Below are positions 30,591 through 43,366 of a stretch of 64,000 nt of DNA, in pieces. Numbering within the stretch: the stretch's first letter is position 1; every line of letters starts with the position of its first letter. Below the pieces are notes generated by a model, which saw only the letters and a program-made list of their open reading frames with translations, had not been told where the DNA came from and ran no database searches. Both the position numbers and the translations under genes were made by a program. The stretch is from positions 21,798,001 to 21,862,000 of the forward strand of contig OX335650.1 of assembly GCA_946894095.1 (NCBI GenBank). The letters run 5' to 3'. The DNA is from Incurvaria masculella (taxonomy: Eukaryota > Arthropoda > Insecta > Lepidoptera > Incurvariidae).

Positions 30591-33049
30591 ATGGGTCGAG
30601 CTGAAGCCTGATTCTGCTATTTGTTCCATTCCGTATAAGTTATGTTTCCGTCAAACATAACACGCTAAGTTTCGAGTGCGGTTTCCAAAAATCGGTATTC
30701 AGCTAATTCACACACGCGTTTTGTTATTGTCTATGGAGTGGTTTGTCTTGCGCGCCGCCTACAGGGTAAAATAACCTGTCACGATTTTGACAGTTATTTT
30801 CTCACTCAAATATGACGTACGAAAAGAAAGAGACAGCGATGTGCCAACGTAATGTAGAAAAGTGATATTCGAAGTTCGGCGATGCGATGCTCCGAATTTG
30901 ACTTGTTGACGTCCGTGAAATAACAAAGCACACCGAATCGAAGCGCCCTCACGTCGTAACCGCCGCCCCCCCTCCGCGCCCCGCACCGCCGAGTGTCCAT
31001 TAGCGGCGATGCTCGGTGTCACGGTAACTGTATCTGTTTGCCCTTGCTCCGACCTCGCGACGGAGCAGGAACGCGGAGGGGTCGGGACAGGAGCCTCCGC
31101 GCCGCGGCCGCCGCAAGCGGGCCCTTCTGCAACCAATAACAAGTGCTCCTTGCCTGCAGGGCAATGCTCGCTATGGGTAGCTTGGAAAAATGTTCAGACA
31201 ACTTTTAATGGAAGTAGAGCAGTTTAAGTAATAAGCGGGGTTCTACTACCACACACGCGCATGTGCGGACATGAGACTCAACTCGAGTTTGTCTTTCAGC
31301 ACAACCACCCCACACTTTATTTCATGAAAAAAAAAAATGCAGGGCGAACATGTATCTACGGACCGTTTTCACAATAACAGAAACCAATTTGGACATGACA
31401 GGTAGGTCCCTCGCCTAGAGCGAGCAAAGATTGAGCGGGAGCCAACACTGACGTCCACACGGAGGAGGGAGGTAGGTCCACGTCGGAATTCACGTGGGTG
31501 CACGTGGATTTTATAATTTAATCGTCCAAAATGTTGGGTATATTTTAATTTTATCTCAGCGTGTGTTAAGCATAAACATCGGTAAAAAATCGAAATATCA
31601 AAGTTTAGACTTCCGTCTAGTGTAAAACCGAAAAAAGGTTTGAATAAGTTCCTTATATTCTTTAAAAAAATATGTTTGTAAACACCTATAAACACCAAAT
31701 AACAAGTTTTTACTAGGTTTTCAAGCCAGCGCTTGGAAACCTCGTTGGAAACTATAAATTATTTAGACATTTTTCTTTTTTGTGGTTTACGCGGGTAGGG
31801 TGCAAATTAGAGTAGAAAACACCAGAAGTTAATTAATTTCCTTTATTTCACTAATTCACGAAAGAAACACAAAATACTATTTATTTCACTTGTACTCGTA
31901 TGTGTCACTTCGAACACCAGCTCAAATATCGCTGAACTGTATCACCGAAGAGCTAGTTCACTACACTTCACTATTGCTTGTTGTCGCTCGCTGCGCTATT
32001 CAAAATAGACTGCCGGCAGTACTGGCTAGCGATGGGCGATTTCGAATAAAAACAATCGAATTCTTCGATTGTTCCCGTTAATCGATTCATTCGATTGTTG
32101 CACAGCGCTACGCGGTGCGACCGCGCGACTGACGCGAGCGAACGAGATACAATCGACGAGCACGCATACGCGACCTCGATGCAATTGTACGCGCCGCGCA
32201 CAATCGACGAGCAGCGCATACGCACCGCACCGAATACAATTACATTGCACGCGGCACCGCACCGAATACAATTGCACGCGCGCGCTCTCTGCCAGGTCCT
32301 TTTTTTTTCGAACCTCTTTGTAGCCCAACGGAGGCTGCAAGAGGGTGGGGAGGTGAAATGCTTTACTCATACCTGTTTCCGGAATCAGGTTATGTGGGAC
32401 TGGTTGGCGAGTCTAACCTAACCCTAGGCCAGACCTACCCAATAAAACACCCCCCTAATGTCCTTTGGCCTGTCGGAGTTAAAAAGGATAGCCGGTCGCT
32501 TGGCGGGCGCAGAAGGCGCACGAGCCTGAAAATGTGTGGTGTGTATTATGCAACTTCGATGTTGTCTTGGTCGATGTTACGGGAAGACTGGAGTACCGTG
32601 AAGTTCCCACCGCTCACATTTGAGGTGTCGGATGACAGTGTGTCAGACCTCTACAAGTGCTTATTTCGGCTAATTTTATTCTATTACTAGCAGCCCGTCC
32701 CGGCTTTGCACGGGCATAATATCATTTAAAACAATATTATTTTGACACAATGATACACAAATAAACCCTTTTTACGTAGAGTTCCTACATTTAAATATAT
32801 GAAATAAAAAAAAACTTAGATATTATTATTAGACCGATCGCTGCTAAATTCAAAGTGCTATAGGGAGAACCGCGACCTCCGACGCAATTTTGATTTGATA
32901 CAATTTCGTATCAATAATGACGAGGGCTCTATACACCCGAATTTTATTTTATTTTAGTTTTTATTTTAGTTAAGCATTATTAGTTTCTCCGTATTGGTCA
33001 AAATCTCATAGAGGAATCTATTATTACTTTATTGATAGGGCTGCTCTCC
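30591..33049. other. Unassigned region with GC islands and short repeats
   Basis: 30960-31110 is GC-rich with no clear frame. 32146-32290 has short direct repeats (ACAATCGACGAGCA twice; CACCGAATACAATT twice) in an alternating GCGC-rich context. 32686-32712 reads AGCAGCCCGTCCCGGC and continues GCACGGGC, resembling ends of dispersed arthropod elements. No host exon could be supported. Confidence 0.4.
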
Positions 33050-33700
33050 AACCATTATACTCTTAATTTTCTGTAGGTGGTAGCATTTAAAGTGTTTCAC
33101 AGTGTTGTGTTGCCACTGGAGCAGTGCAACGCTTAAGGTGGCCCAACCCGGCGGGCCCAACTCATTCGCGGGCACGGTACAAAACCGTGCTGTTGCGCTC
33201 TGGGACCTTCTCTGTTTCAAAGAATAAGACAGGCTCCGTGATGAGGAAGATGCAACATGTCCACAAAAAAGACAATGTGCATAGTGTATGATTTGGTAAG
33301 ATTTACGAAAATTTTAATTTCAAAACGACTTATAGCTAAAAGTAAACCACGACCGCTGTATTAAAAAATCGAACAAACCAAATAGATTATAAATCTTGAA
33401 TAAATAAGCTATGTCTGATGACTAATCTTTTTAAGATATTCTTACTTTATCATTGCGTAATCCACCTCCAAAGTTATTATAAAAAACGCGCGAAAAATGC
33501 GAACTTTCAGACCTTATAACTTCAAAACCAAACACAATTTTACAATGCCAATGGTCATGAGACATCTAGTTTGATCAAATAAAGCTATTTTGAAAAAATT
33601 TTGGATCTCTGATAAGAAATATGGGCGTGATCTTCTTTCCCCTTTTGTATGGGGAGATGAGCGGGATGGGCCACCTTAAAGGTCCTTGCTTACGGTGACG
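33050..33700. repeat. Repeat GGTGGTAGCATTTAAAG, carrying a TTAA MITE
   Basis: 33055-33136 and 33676-33690 match 53368-53410 and 53578-53620 (ACCATT-TACTCTTA, TGTAGGTGGTAGCATTTAAA, GTTGCCACTGGAG, CGCTTTAAGGTCC). The other copy is not interrupted at the TTTAAGGTCC point, giving the pre-insertion state. Confidence 0.65.
33137..33675 (-). mobile_element. TTAA-type (piggyBac-like) MITE, complete copy 2
   Basis: TTAA at 33133-33136 and 33676-33679 flank the element. Ends: GGTGGCCCAACCC and, inverted, GGGATGGGCCACC. At 539 bp it matches the inverse of 4512-5054 throughout. The uninterrupted site in a related repeat at about 53608-53618 confirms the target. No transposase; it must be mobilised by an enzyme from elsewhere. 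Confidence 0.85.
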
Positions 33701-34054
33701 CTTGGCTCGGGTTATCTCTTTCCCTAAAATATGGTTGAAATGGCACGGCGTGATGCTCGTGAACGGGTGCTGTTTGTGGGGACTGGCCTGCTCCAATTGG
33801 CAACATATAAGTAGGAGGGGATTGTCTTTGCAAATAAAATTATATTTGTTATGAACTGTTGCTTACGGCATGGATTTTAAATTTTGTGTATTCGTGTGAA
33901 TTTAGTGTTTTACCTATGTTTTTGTTAAAATAATTGACAAACACTTTTGTAAACTTAGACTAAGTGGACGTTGAAAAAAAAAAACAGCGGAGTTTCTTTC
34001 CAGTTCTTCTTCGCTGTGTTTTGTTTTGCTGAACTGGCCAATGCTAAAAAAAAA

Positions 34055-34674
34055 ATTTAACAAAAAAAATAACCGACTTCAATGAAAAAGCACTAAAAAG
34101 TAAAAAATAATTTCCATTTTTGTAGTTACGATTTCTGAGTACTATTTTTTGAGTCGGTGTCAGCCGGGCACGCGCTGCGCCAATCAAGAGAACCTAACCT
34201 AACCTAACCTAACCTAACCTTGGCTGACACCGACTCAAAAAGTAACAGAAATCGTAACTACAAAAATGGAAATTCTTTTTTACTTTTTAGTGCTTTTACA
34301 TTGAAGTCGGTTATTTTTTTGTAAATTTTTTTTTATTTGTTTATTTTTAGTGAATCTGAAGTACACTTACTAATTTGTACACGTCCTTTCCAATAAAAAA
34401 AGAATCACCGAAACCGGTTGGCGTTATATTGAGTTATTCGTCCATTTGTCGCGCACATCTTAATACAAATTTAAGACGTTTATGATTTTCTCATGGATAT
34501 CATTGTCAGAACTTAACCAAATTGAAATGGGACCACTTGGGAAGCACTAGCTATCATTTGAAAAAATAATCATCAAAATCGGTTCACCCAGGCAAAAGTT
34601 ATGAGGTAACAAACATAAAAAAAAACATACAGACGAATTGATAACCTCCTCCTTTTTTTGAAGTCGGTTAAAAA
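34055..34674 (-). mobile_element. GAAGTCGG element, complete, inverse orientation
   Basis: It runs from the hairpin (34068-34320, apex with CCTAA repeats at about 34193-34220) through AATTTGTACACGTCC and the intact CTTAATACAAATTT site, to CTTTTTTTGAAGTCGGTTAA. It is structurally the same as 19508-20171. Confidence 0.85.
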
Positions 34675-36735
34675 TATGACAAATCGGAGTGCAGTGTACT
34701 GTCTATGGATGACGAATATACAATACAATACAATAACACTATTTATAGGCACGCTCCCGCCGCCCCGACCGGCCGGTACCGCGCGCCGCAAACGCTACGT
34801 CCCGCAATTATTAAATCTGTAATATCTTCGAAAATATTAATATAAATCACATACTGTAAAGGGCCATATAGATCTATATTAAATCAACAATGTATTTAAG
34901 GTATTTAATTGGATAAGGATTAATGCTGTATTTGTTAAAATCGCTTCGAAAATTAGCCATTATTTGTCGTAAAAAGTAAATGACAAAAAAAAATTATTGT
35001 GGGATATCTATAAGAGATAGACATAGACCACCGCGGAGTTTTCTGTAGACCTTTTCAATGTGTACAATACTTAGTACATTATTTTGATAAATCTCGTCGG
35101 GTTCAGCCTGCGTTTGCAATGTAAGCGGGAAAAATGTTATTTTTACGACATCACATTAGAAATATAATATCCGTATCGAGCTAAGGTTAAAATATTATAG
35201 AAAAAGGATGATTCTAGCCTTGTTCTAGGTTTTAATGAGCCTTTTATTACTTAATGAATGTAAATGTATCTATTAGCAATAGTTATTATAAGTGAAAGAT
35301 CATACATTGTTTGCTATTTCGTGATTGGAATGAATGTAACAAATTAATAATTTTATTAATACGTTATAATTAATTGGTCACTGTTAAAATGTGCATTTCT
35401 TAAGGGGTTGACCCAAAATAAAAGGTATGTGTATTATTTATATTTACTTTATTGGTTCTTATTTTCTATACACATATATCATAACTCCAAACATAGATAG
35501 ACATTCAAACATTCATTTTCATTTTGTCGTTTTCATTAATGGACGCAACTACCTAAGACACAAAAAATATAATATTTACTACATTTAATTATTTAGTAGA
35601 AAAATATAGAGGACATCATATTTGCTAGATATTTCTATAAATATGGCATGATCTTACATGTTTACGTTTTCTTTATCTAAGAGAACCTGCCTCAAACACA
35701 AAGGAATTCATATCTACTACATATTTATCAATGACAATTTTCCGCGTTTAAGGAAGGTCCTGGGATGGCTCCTAAATACTATTTGCTGCGTTGACCTCAA
35801 TGATGTTAAGCTAATATCTTGACAATAATTAAAATGACTAGTTCAATATTATATTTTCAGTTCTTTTTATGTAACTAGTTGTACATTCAATGCGATGGGG
35901 ACGGGATTAACCCTACCACCTAGGAAGTAAGTACAGTTTTACGTGAAATATTAACCATGAACCACGAATCCCTTAGTAGTATTTTACGACTTGCAAGGAA
36001 AGAAATGGAGTGGGCCCAATTGTATTCTTTCTACGTGCCGGAACCCACACAGCACGATGTTTTCTAATGTAGAAATTGAATGTCGATATATTTGCTCAGA
36101 ATTAAAGTAAAAACTAAAAAAATAATATTGTCTCATCGCAATTATTAAATCTAGTTATAAATTTTATAATTGTGACCAGCGATTTAAAAGAGATTTTCAA
36201 GGCAAAAACCATTTAAAAATATGTTTATCGTTTAACTTGTGAACGTGTCTAAATACGTTTACACTTAAATGATTACTTATAACTACACTAGCTCTCGCAC
36301 CTGGCCCCTTTGGACCGAATTCATCAACGTAAATTTTACAGAATGTGACTTTCCTCAGAAAGATTTAAATCCAGTCACTGTCACACATATTTTGGCGCAC
36401 ACACTTCACTAACTTTCCTGTGTATGATTTTTACAGCAGTTCACTGCTTGTAGAAACACCACTTATTTACATAATGACAGCCAAATCAACACATTTGAGT
36501 CGAATCACGAACGAATAAATCAAGCGCACTACCTAGCTGGCGGCACTAAGCATACTGAAAGGCGGGCCGGCACAATGTTGGAGCTACCTGCGTGTCGGCC
36601 TACGACGCGACGTTGCCGAATTTCTACTTCACGGCTTATAACACACACACAAACGAAAAACAATACAGCAGGCTATGGCTAAATCCATCTACCGGAAGAA
36701 CCGGTATTCTGGTAGCAGATATTCCGCAGTTTTTT
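34675..36735. other. Unassigned AT-rich DNA with two dispersed-repeat remnants
   Basis: 35030-35150 (GAGTTTTCTGTAGACCTTTT, AGTACATTATTTTGATAAA) resembles 2930-2990 and looks dispersed. 35900-36055 (GGGATTAACCCTACCACC, GAGTGGGCCCAA, GTGCCGGAACCCACACAG) matches the 5' region of the LINE at 28185-28260. The remainder shows no coding signal. Confidence 0.45.
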
Positions 36736-36778
36736 TAGGACACACCCACGAGGACGCCCGGGCACAAGCCGGGCACAA

Positions 36779-37495
36779 GCTGGGCTGAAGTGGATGACGA
36801 TAGGCGTCGCCTCGTTGTTAAACTCGAAGAGACCCTGGAAAAAGTTTCCGGGTGGGGTCTACAGAACCTCGTCGAGTTAAACGCGAGCAAGACGCAGGCG
36901 TGCGTGTTCAGTGCGAAGCGATCTCCGTTCAGTGCGGCTCCGACCTTCCAGGGAGCAACTCTACATATTGACGACCACATAGGGATCCTTGGTGTTGACC
37001 TGACGCATGGCCCTTATTTCGGACGCCATATCGAGCATAAAGCCAAGCTCGCCTCAAAAAAGCTGGGAGTCCTCAACAGGTACTTCACGCCTGGCCAAAA
37101 ACTGCTTCTTTACAAGGCGCAGTTAAGGTCTTGCGTGGAGTACTGTTCGCATTTGTGGGACGGCTCAGCTAAGCACCTGCTTGGCTCTCTGGACTATATT
37201 CTTTACCATGGATTATCTTTACTCTTCGGAGCTGCATAACGCTGTTCCTCCGTCCCCTTTCTACCTTCGGTCAACGCGAAATAGGGAGAAAATGAACATA
37301 TTCATAGTCAACATTTCAAAAATAAGAACCCACCTATCCTCTAGATCCTTTATCTATTGGGTCGGTAAACAATGGAATTAACTCCCTTTCTAAGTATTTC
37401 CCCCAAATTACGACCTGAATGTACGAAAACCAATAGGCATCGTCGGTTCACCTTTGGGTCCTGGCGTACGCCATATGCCGCGCTTAACATAAAAA
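36779..37495 (+). pseudogene. 5'-truncated copy of the jockey-type LINE
   Basis: The plus strand from 36779 encodes the post-catalytic part of ORF2 (VDDDRRRLV, LVELNASKTQACVFS, ILGVDLTHG, LRSCVEYCSHLWDGSAKHLL), closely matching 24708-26882. Relative to that copy it has a small in-frame deletion before YFTPGQ and loses about 100 bp after LLGSLD, so the C-terminus is out of register. It ends with GTCCTGGCGTACGCCATATG and a short A-rich tail near 37490. 5' truncation is typical of target-primed insertion. Confidence 0.85.
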
Positions 37496-40400
37496 AACTT
37501 AACAAATTGCTTTCGGAATATATTTTAAATTTTAAAACAAACTACTATTGCTACGGCTGTCGCCAGAACAGAAAATCTGGCTATCAGAAAGTAATCGCGC
37601 CGATTCGCAGACTTTGATTTTGAAAATGGCTTCCGAGCGAAATTTCCAATATTCTCTCTTCGCGGCATAATTGCTGTACACTGGGGTTGTCTCAGCATGG
37701 CTGCGAAGAGAGGGGCGGGGGGGTAAGGGGTACCCACGTGAGCCGGCGACTGCTCTTTATCGCAACGAATACAATGGGGTGAGCTCCTTATTACAATTTG
37801 AGCTATTTCTATTGTTCCATGATTTAGAAAATTGAAATCGTGGAATATTTTCTGGACTAGTGTTAATAAAAAAACCTAAAATGATTGTTTCGTGCCAGGT
37901 TCAAGTATCCTTCATCCGACATTATGTAGGTCTCGTTTCACTACGTGACAGTATGTAACTATTGACAGTTCCAAGATCAATGTACAACCAAGAAACATTT
38001 TATGCATCAGAATTACAAACTCAAATTCAAAGGACAATAGGTAGGTATTATGTTACAGTAATTTGAGTTTCAACGACATCTACATTTGAAGCATTGTAAT
38101 CAGATGTTCATAATAACCGAATTGAATCAACGATGTTCGGAGCGGCAAAGGTAATGTTTCGTATTTTCCATCGGATATACGTGTAACAACCCCCCTCTCT
38201 ACACTAACCTAACTATGGAGGTACATACAAACCTACCTATGTATATATGTATCGTCTGTTTATTTTTTATGTATTATATAGATTTAATCATGAAATTACC
38301 TATTAATAGAAAAAATAGTGGCACGTGATTGTCTAATGAAGTCTAACTTTAATTTGGCCTTGAATCGCCATTACATATGTATATACCAACTGTTAATTCG
38401 TATTACAATACATTGTCTAGCTAATAAACTTTACTTCAATCATTCTCATCTATTCTTCATCTTAAAACCTATATATTCGGGTGATATTAGAACAATTACA
38501 GTGACGAAATTATTCTAATATCATCCATTAAAATTTGAGAGATGAACCGATTGAGAGGTCTACAAATCTAGTTAATAATTAAATCAAAATATTATTTTCC
38601 GGAGTTACCGGCGCATCGGCCCCACTCACCGCCAATGCGAGTAGCCAACATCCTGTCTAGTCTTGGCTTCCTTCACTTGATTTGCGAAGTTTCTAGAAGC
38701 GCTCATTGAATATTAGCGAACGTGGTTGGTTTGACCGACTGACTGGGGTGTCAGATTTATGGTCCGATGAAGATGCGGTGATTGCGTTGCAAACTGACTA
38801 TGGGGGGTCAGATTTATAGCATAAATAGACATCAGATATATGACAAAATGTGGTCTGAATTCATAGTGGGTTTTGTGATGATACTCGGCCCATGTAGCAG
38901 TCCAGGCCGACTGTGTGGATTTGTAGCAGAATCCGTACTTGTCCAATCGTTGGCGACGTAGCTGCCAACACTACGCCACTCCATTCGGTGGGAGTACTAT
39001 TATTTCCTCCATGGCGGCTGTTTGTCGAATCACAAACTCCATCATGACTCAGAAAGACTCATCTGACTTCCAAAACCTCCATAACAGCGAACTACTAAAA
39101 TCCCATTTCCATTTTTATGTGAAGAAATTAATTGATATGGGTTAATAAAATCAGCCTTGCAATCAGGCAGAATTAAAAGGTAGAAACAAATTGTATTGTG
39201 AAATGCATTTATTTCTTACTCTCGGTCAGCATACAGACGAACACAGTTTGTGAGTGTATAAGTGTAACGTCTGTCAATTAAATGGATTTATAACGTTGAT
39301 AATAATAAACTAAAATCAGCCATCCGAAGATATCGAGGCTTATTGAATAATAATGAGCGATCTTCGAAACTTCCTAAACCAAATGTAAATGCAAAATTTT
39401 ACTTAATACTATGACTTTAAGAAAACTCTCTCATTCAGGTCTCAAAACCAAGCAAAATCATAATCTTTCTTTCCTCCACTCTTATATTATTGAGAATTCT
39501 TAAACATTCCATTCACACAACACTAGTTTATAAAATTAATTCACCTCAATAAAATAATACACTTATTTCAGACTTAATTAGAAACTAAATATAATTTCGC
39601 CTAGTTTACGTGTTTAACCTCTACGTATATTTCCCAACCAAACACATATAAGTATATTACACATACAGTACGCATAATTCTACCCTCTTAAACTTAGTAC
39701 TAAAATCCATTACCAAAATACCTTCTAATAAATATTATTTCGATACCACGATTACCTAATTTACCACTATTTACCACTAATATAAATAAACATAAATCGT
39801 AACAAAAACCGTAAATTCAATGAAAACCTCTCTAAACATTAATGCATATTTCTTATGATAACCGTAAGTTCACCAACAAATAATACCATTCCTATAACAA
39901 ACCCAATACCTTAGTTTATAATCCGCCACATCTCTATCGACAAATAACACACGTAAAACAAACTTAAAATTAATCCGTATCGTAAATATTCCGCATAATA
40001 ATCGCTCTAATATGTGCACGTAAATCCACGCAATCGAATGAAAACGCAATGAAATTTCAAAATATCGTAAAATATCGCAAAGAAACACTTATAAAACAGG
40101 CTCAAATAAAACGCATTATTATCCGCAAATCTCACATGGTAATTAAAGCTCAAATCCTATAATCATATTCACAAACCCAAATAAAGATCTCGATAAAATG
40201 TTTACACAAAATTAACAAAACATAAAAATAATTCATAAATGTACTTACTTCTGTCCTAAAGCTCAACAATAATGGTTAGTATAAAAAAAACATGCAACGA
40301 ACCTTTCAAATATCTGGAAAAAGCTCAGCTTCAAATTATGCAGCAATTATCCTGTAAATTACATCCTATATAAACTAGCTAAGACTCCCGGCTGCATCCA

Positions 40401-40700
40401 CTGAAAAACAATATTCATTCCTTCTCTCCCTTACTGCATTCCTGTAGAAAGTAAGTAAGGTGCCAAGCCAGGACCTTGTCTCGTTAAACAAATCTCATTG
40501 CAAATTTTACAAATATTTTCCCCGGAAGCTGCTTCCTGCTTGAAGAACTCTTGTGGTAGCTATATTGGACTGAACACAGCAATTGTTAGTACACTTTTCG
40601 GAGTTACTGTAATCCAGGATAAAGATCAGCTCAGCATACCTCCGACTTTGTAGAGCTAATTCTCTTGGAGATCTGTCATAAAATTGTATCTTCGACTTAC
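37496..40700. other. Long AT-rich unassigned region
   Basis: About 3.2 kb without recognisable transposon domains or tandem repeats. 39180-40300 is very AT-rich and lacks long frames on either strand. It is the best candidate in the window for ordinary intronic or intergenic host DNA. Confidence 0.45.
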
Positions 40701-40800
40701 CAGTAATTCCAGTGCCGTCACCACGTTCACACATAATTACACAGATTTTAATTTCCGTGGATTCCTCAGGTGTTAAAAATTTAAAATATATCGCACGTGC
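40701..40800 (-). other. Candidate host exon, 100 bp
   Basis: On the minus strand an open segment of 33 codons (ARAIYFKFLTPEEST, EIKICVIMCERGDGTGIT) is bounded by a CCTCAG acceptor-like site at 40801-40806 and a perfect G/GTAAGT donor at 40695-40701. The 100-nt length and balanced codon use look exon-like, but I recognise no protein family, and no neighbouring exon was identified. An open frame also continues past the donor for about 60 codons, so an unspliced frame or chance cannot be excluded. Confidence 0.25.
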
Positions 40801-40806
40801 CTGAGG

Positions 40807-41684
40807 ACTGCAGTTTTCCAGTGGAAAACCACATGCAATGAATTAGTTGACAGCGTTAGGACTTCGCCGACATCGCATTTCCACGGTTTTTTCCGCGCCT
40901 TAGTAAATCTCCGAATATAAAAAAAAATCTAGATAATTAAATTTAATTTCTTTTATAATTTGATTTAATATCTTCAGCTCGATCGTAACCACACTGACTC
41001 CAATGTAAATATAAACAAGAATTCAATAGAAATTATGAATTTTTCTTTAAATATTTTAGCAAATTTTAATAGAGCAGCTCTATTCCGATCCGTAGGCCCG
41101 ATCGATCCCCAGTTGCTTCCCCACCGCGTCCCCGTCTGCGCCTGCGTCTCTCCCTCCTTACCCCTTCCTTCCCTTCAGCAATTAATATGAAATTTATCAC
41201 TTTAACAAACAAAGCAGAATTTAAAATATATTTGTGACCAAAATGAACAATACTGTATTAGTTATATTTTAAGACTCAATTTTCTTCACCCGTGATACTC
41301 AATCAGTTCCTTTTGACTTAGACAAGGTAGATTTTAGCTGAACGATATCTATTTTATAAGTGTAGCTATGTACCTCTGAAATATTATTTAATTTGTTACA
41401 AAAGGTAACTTGTAGATATTTAGCAAAAGTTGTGATTCTGAATGATAGTATTTTAAAATAATGACATAATAAAAGATTTTGTTTACTCAATAGTCAAGTA
41501 TTCATCGCTAAATACATATTTATACATACCTACAATATATATATTAATGTGCGAGCCCCATGGGCTGGTCACATACGTTTTGTGTATAGCCCTCATCGTA
41601 ACAATGGTTCTTATTCAACCAACAAGGTTTCGTGATTTTGTTTCAGAAGCACCCTTCAAATGTCATAATGCAATTTTTGGGGGT
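40807..41684. other. Unassigned spacer
   Basis: AT-rich, apart from a C-rich patch at 41095-41180. No coding frame or repeat recognised. Confidence 0.4.
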
Positions 41685-41939
41685 AGTTGCGAGCATCCTG
41701 CAACCATATCGCCACCTCCGACCGCCGCTCCAGCGAGCATGCAAGGACGGGAGTAGTCGGGAGCATCCTGCAATCATATCGCCACCTCCGACCGCCACTC
41801 CAGAGAACATGAAAGGACAGGAGTTGTCGTAAGCATCCTGCAACCATATCGCCACCTCCGACCGCCGCTCCAGCGAGCATGCAAGGACGGGAGTAGTCGG
41901 GAGCATCCTGCAATCATATCGCCACCTCCGACCGCCACT
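41685..41939. repeat. 70-bp minisatellite, four units in a dimeric pattern
   Basis: CATATCGCCACCTCCGACCG starts at 41705, 41775, 41845 and 41915, an exact 70-bp period. Units alternate between two variants (CCGCTCCAGCGAGCATG and CCACTCCAGAGAACATG), giving a 140-bp higher-order unit. A partial unit reappears at 42821-42870, beyond the inserted fold-back element. Confidence 0.9.
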
Positions 41940-42817
41940 GTAGACCGGGATAGATACGGTTTGAGAAGCACATGAAATCCGAAATGATTTTTTTTTTCTC
42001 AGAAATATATAATTTCATGTTTATATGCTTACATTAAGTTTGCAACATTTAGCGGGGCCCGGAAGATAGAAAAAAAAATTAAAATGTAATAAAAAATATA
42101 TATCTCACAAACAAATATTTAGAAACAGTATTAAAAAAATTTATATGTTAAGGCTTTTAAGGCGTAATGTAACTGTGAATTTGCAACAATTTTGTAATTA
42201 CGGAAATGTATTTAAAAAAATGTTTTTACTAAAAAAATCTATGCCGCTAAACTAACTTGCTATTGCTATATTTCTATCTAGAATATGTAAAAGAAAATTA
42301 AATTCTTTAAAAACTATACCACGAACGATTTCATACGTATTTCGAATTTTTTGTTTAGCTTTTGTGTGAATGTAAAAATTATAAATGAAAAAAAAATGTG
42401 CTTCTAATATTTGGAACATTTTACAAATTTCACATTATAAAGAGTTTGCGGTCAATTTTCAATTTCAGAAAATAAAATAGAATTTTCATTATTTGCTTCG
42501 CAGATATTATGAAAATAGTACAAAAAAAAATATTTACACAGTTCCGTAAATAAGATATTGTTGCAAATTCACAGTAATATTACACCTAAAATTAGCTAAC
42601 ATATAACATTTTTAAATAACATTTCTAAATACTTGTTTAGGAGATATCATTGTTTTAAACATATTTCATATTTTATTTCTATCTTCCAGACCCCCCAAAA
42701 TGTTGCAAACTTAATGTACACACGTCCACATGAAATACTACGTTTATGTGAAAAAAAATATGGATTTCGGATTTAATGTTTTTCTAAGTACTGATTTAAG
42801 GCTAAAGTTCCTGGAGT
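41940..42817. mobile_element. Fold-back element of 878 bp inserted in the minisatellite
   Basis: The two halves are imperfect inverted copies around a centre near 42370: TTAAGTTTGCAACATTT (about 42034) against AAATGTTGCAAACTTAA (about 42700), and GTGAATTTGCAACAA (42174) against TTGTTGCAAATTCAC (42552). It interrupts the minisatellite between ACT at 41937-41939 and ACT at 42818-42820, consistent with a 3-bp duplication. No coding capacity; superfamily unknown. Confidence 0.75.
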
Positions 42818-42867
42818 ACTCCAGCGAGCATGCAGGACGGGAGTAGTCGGGAGCATTCTGTTGCTCC

Positions 42868-43075
42868 CAATGATCTGCTGGTACTCTAGCGTAAGTTCTG
42901 GCTATATTTGGTATTCCAAGTTGTAGCCATGTTACTGATATTTGGAAAACTGAAGAGTTCTGGCATGCAAGAAATGAGGAAAAATATAATAATTCTACCA
43001 GAGATAATACTAATCATTACTTCGATTCTGCTGTGATCTGCTGGCACTTTAGCGTGAGTTCTGGCTTTATTAACC
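42868..43075. repeat. 145-bp tandem repeat, left part
   Basis: Units marked GATCTGCTGGTACT and AGCGTRAGTTCTGGCT start at about 42870 and 43030. The array resumes at 45085 after a 2-kb interruption. Confidence 0.7.
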
Positions 43076-43366
43076 AACTTCAACAAAAATAGTAGGTTCT
43101 CAATTCGTCGGAATCTTTTTTTTTTGTATTTCAAGTAGTAGCATCAAATAACAAGGCATATCGATATAATTGTCAAGAATAAAACAGTAGTCTAAGGTAA
43201 AAGATAAAATGAGTTCAATAAATTGATTGGAAAATAAAATAAGATCATTGTTACAATATAAATACTCGTATAATAAGAAGTGTAATTATTTCAATTACGT
43301 CGTTACAAGGTTGCGATTCTGACTATGTTTTAGTCAGATATTTCTCGATAGTATAGCACTCATTTT
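43076..43366. other. GAAGTCGG-like remnant and spacer
   Basis: 43075-43125 (AACCAACTTCAACAAAA, GGTTCTCAATTCGTCGG and a T run) is a diverged start of a GAAGTCGG element. The rest is AT-rich and unassigned. Confidence 0.45.

Noticed and set aside
32026..32421. Frames on both strands in the GCGC-rich segment
   Set aside because: Short direct repeats and biased composition explain the openness; no conserved motif.
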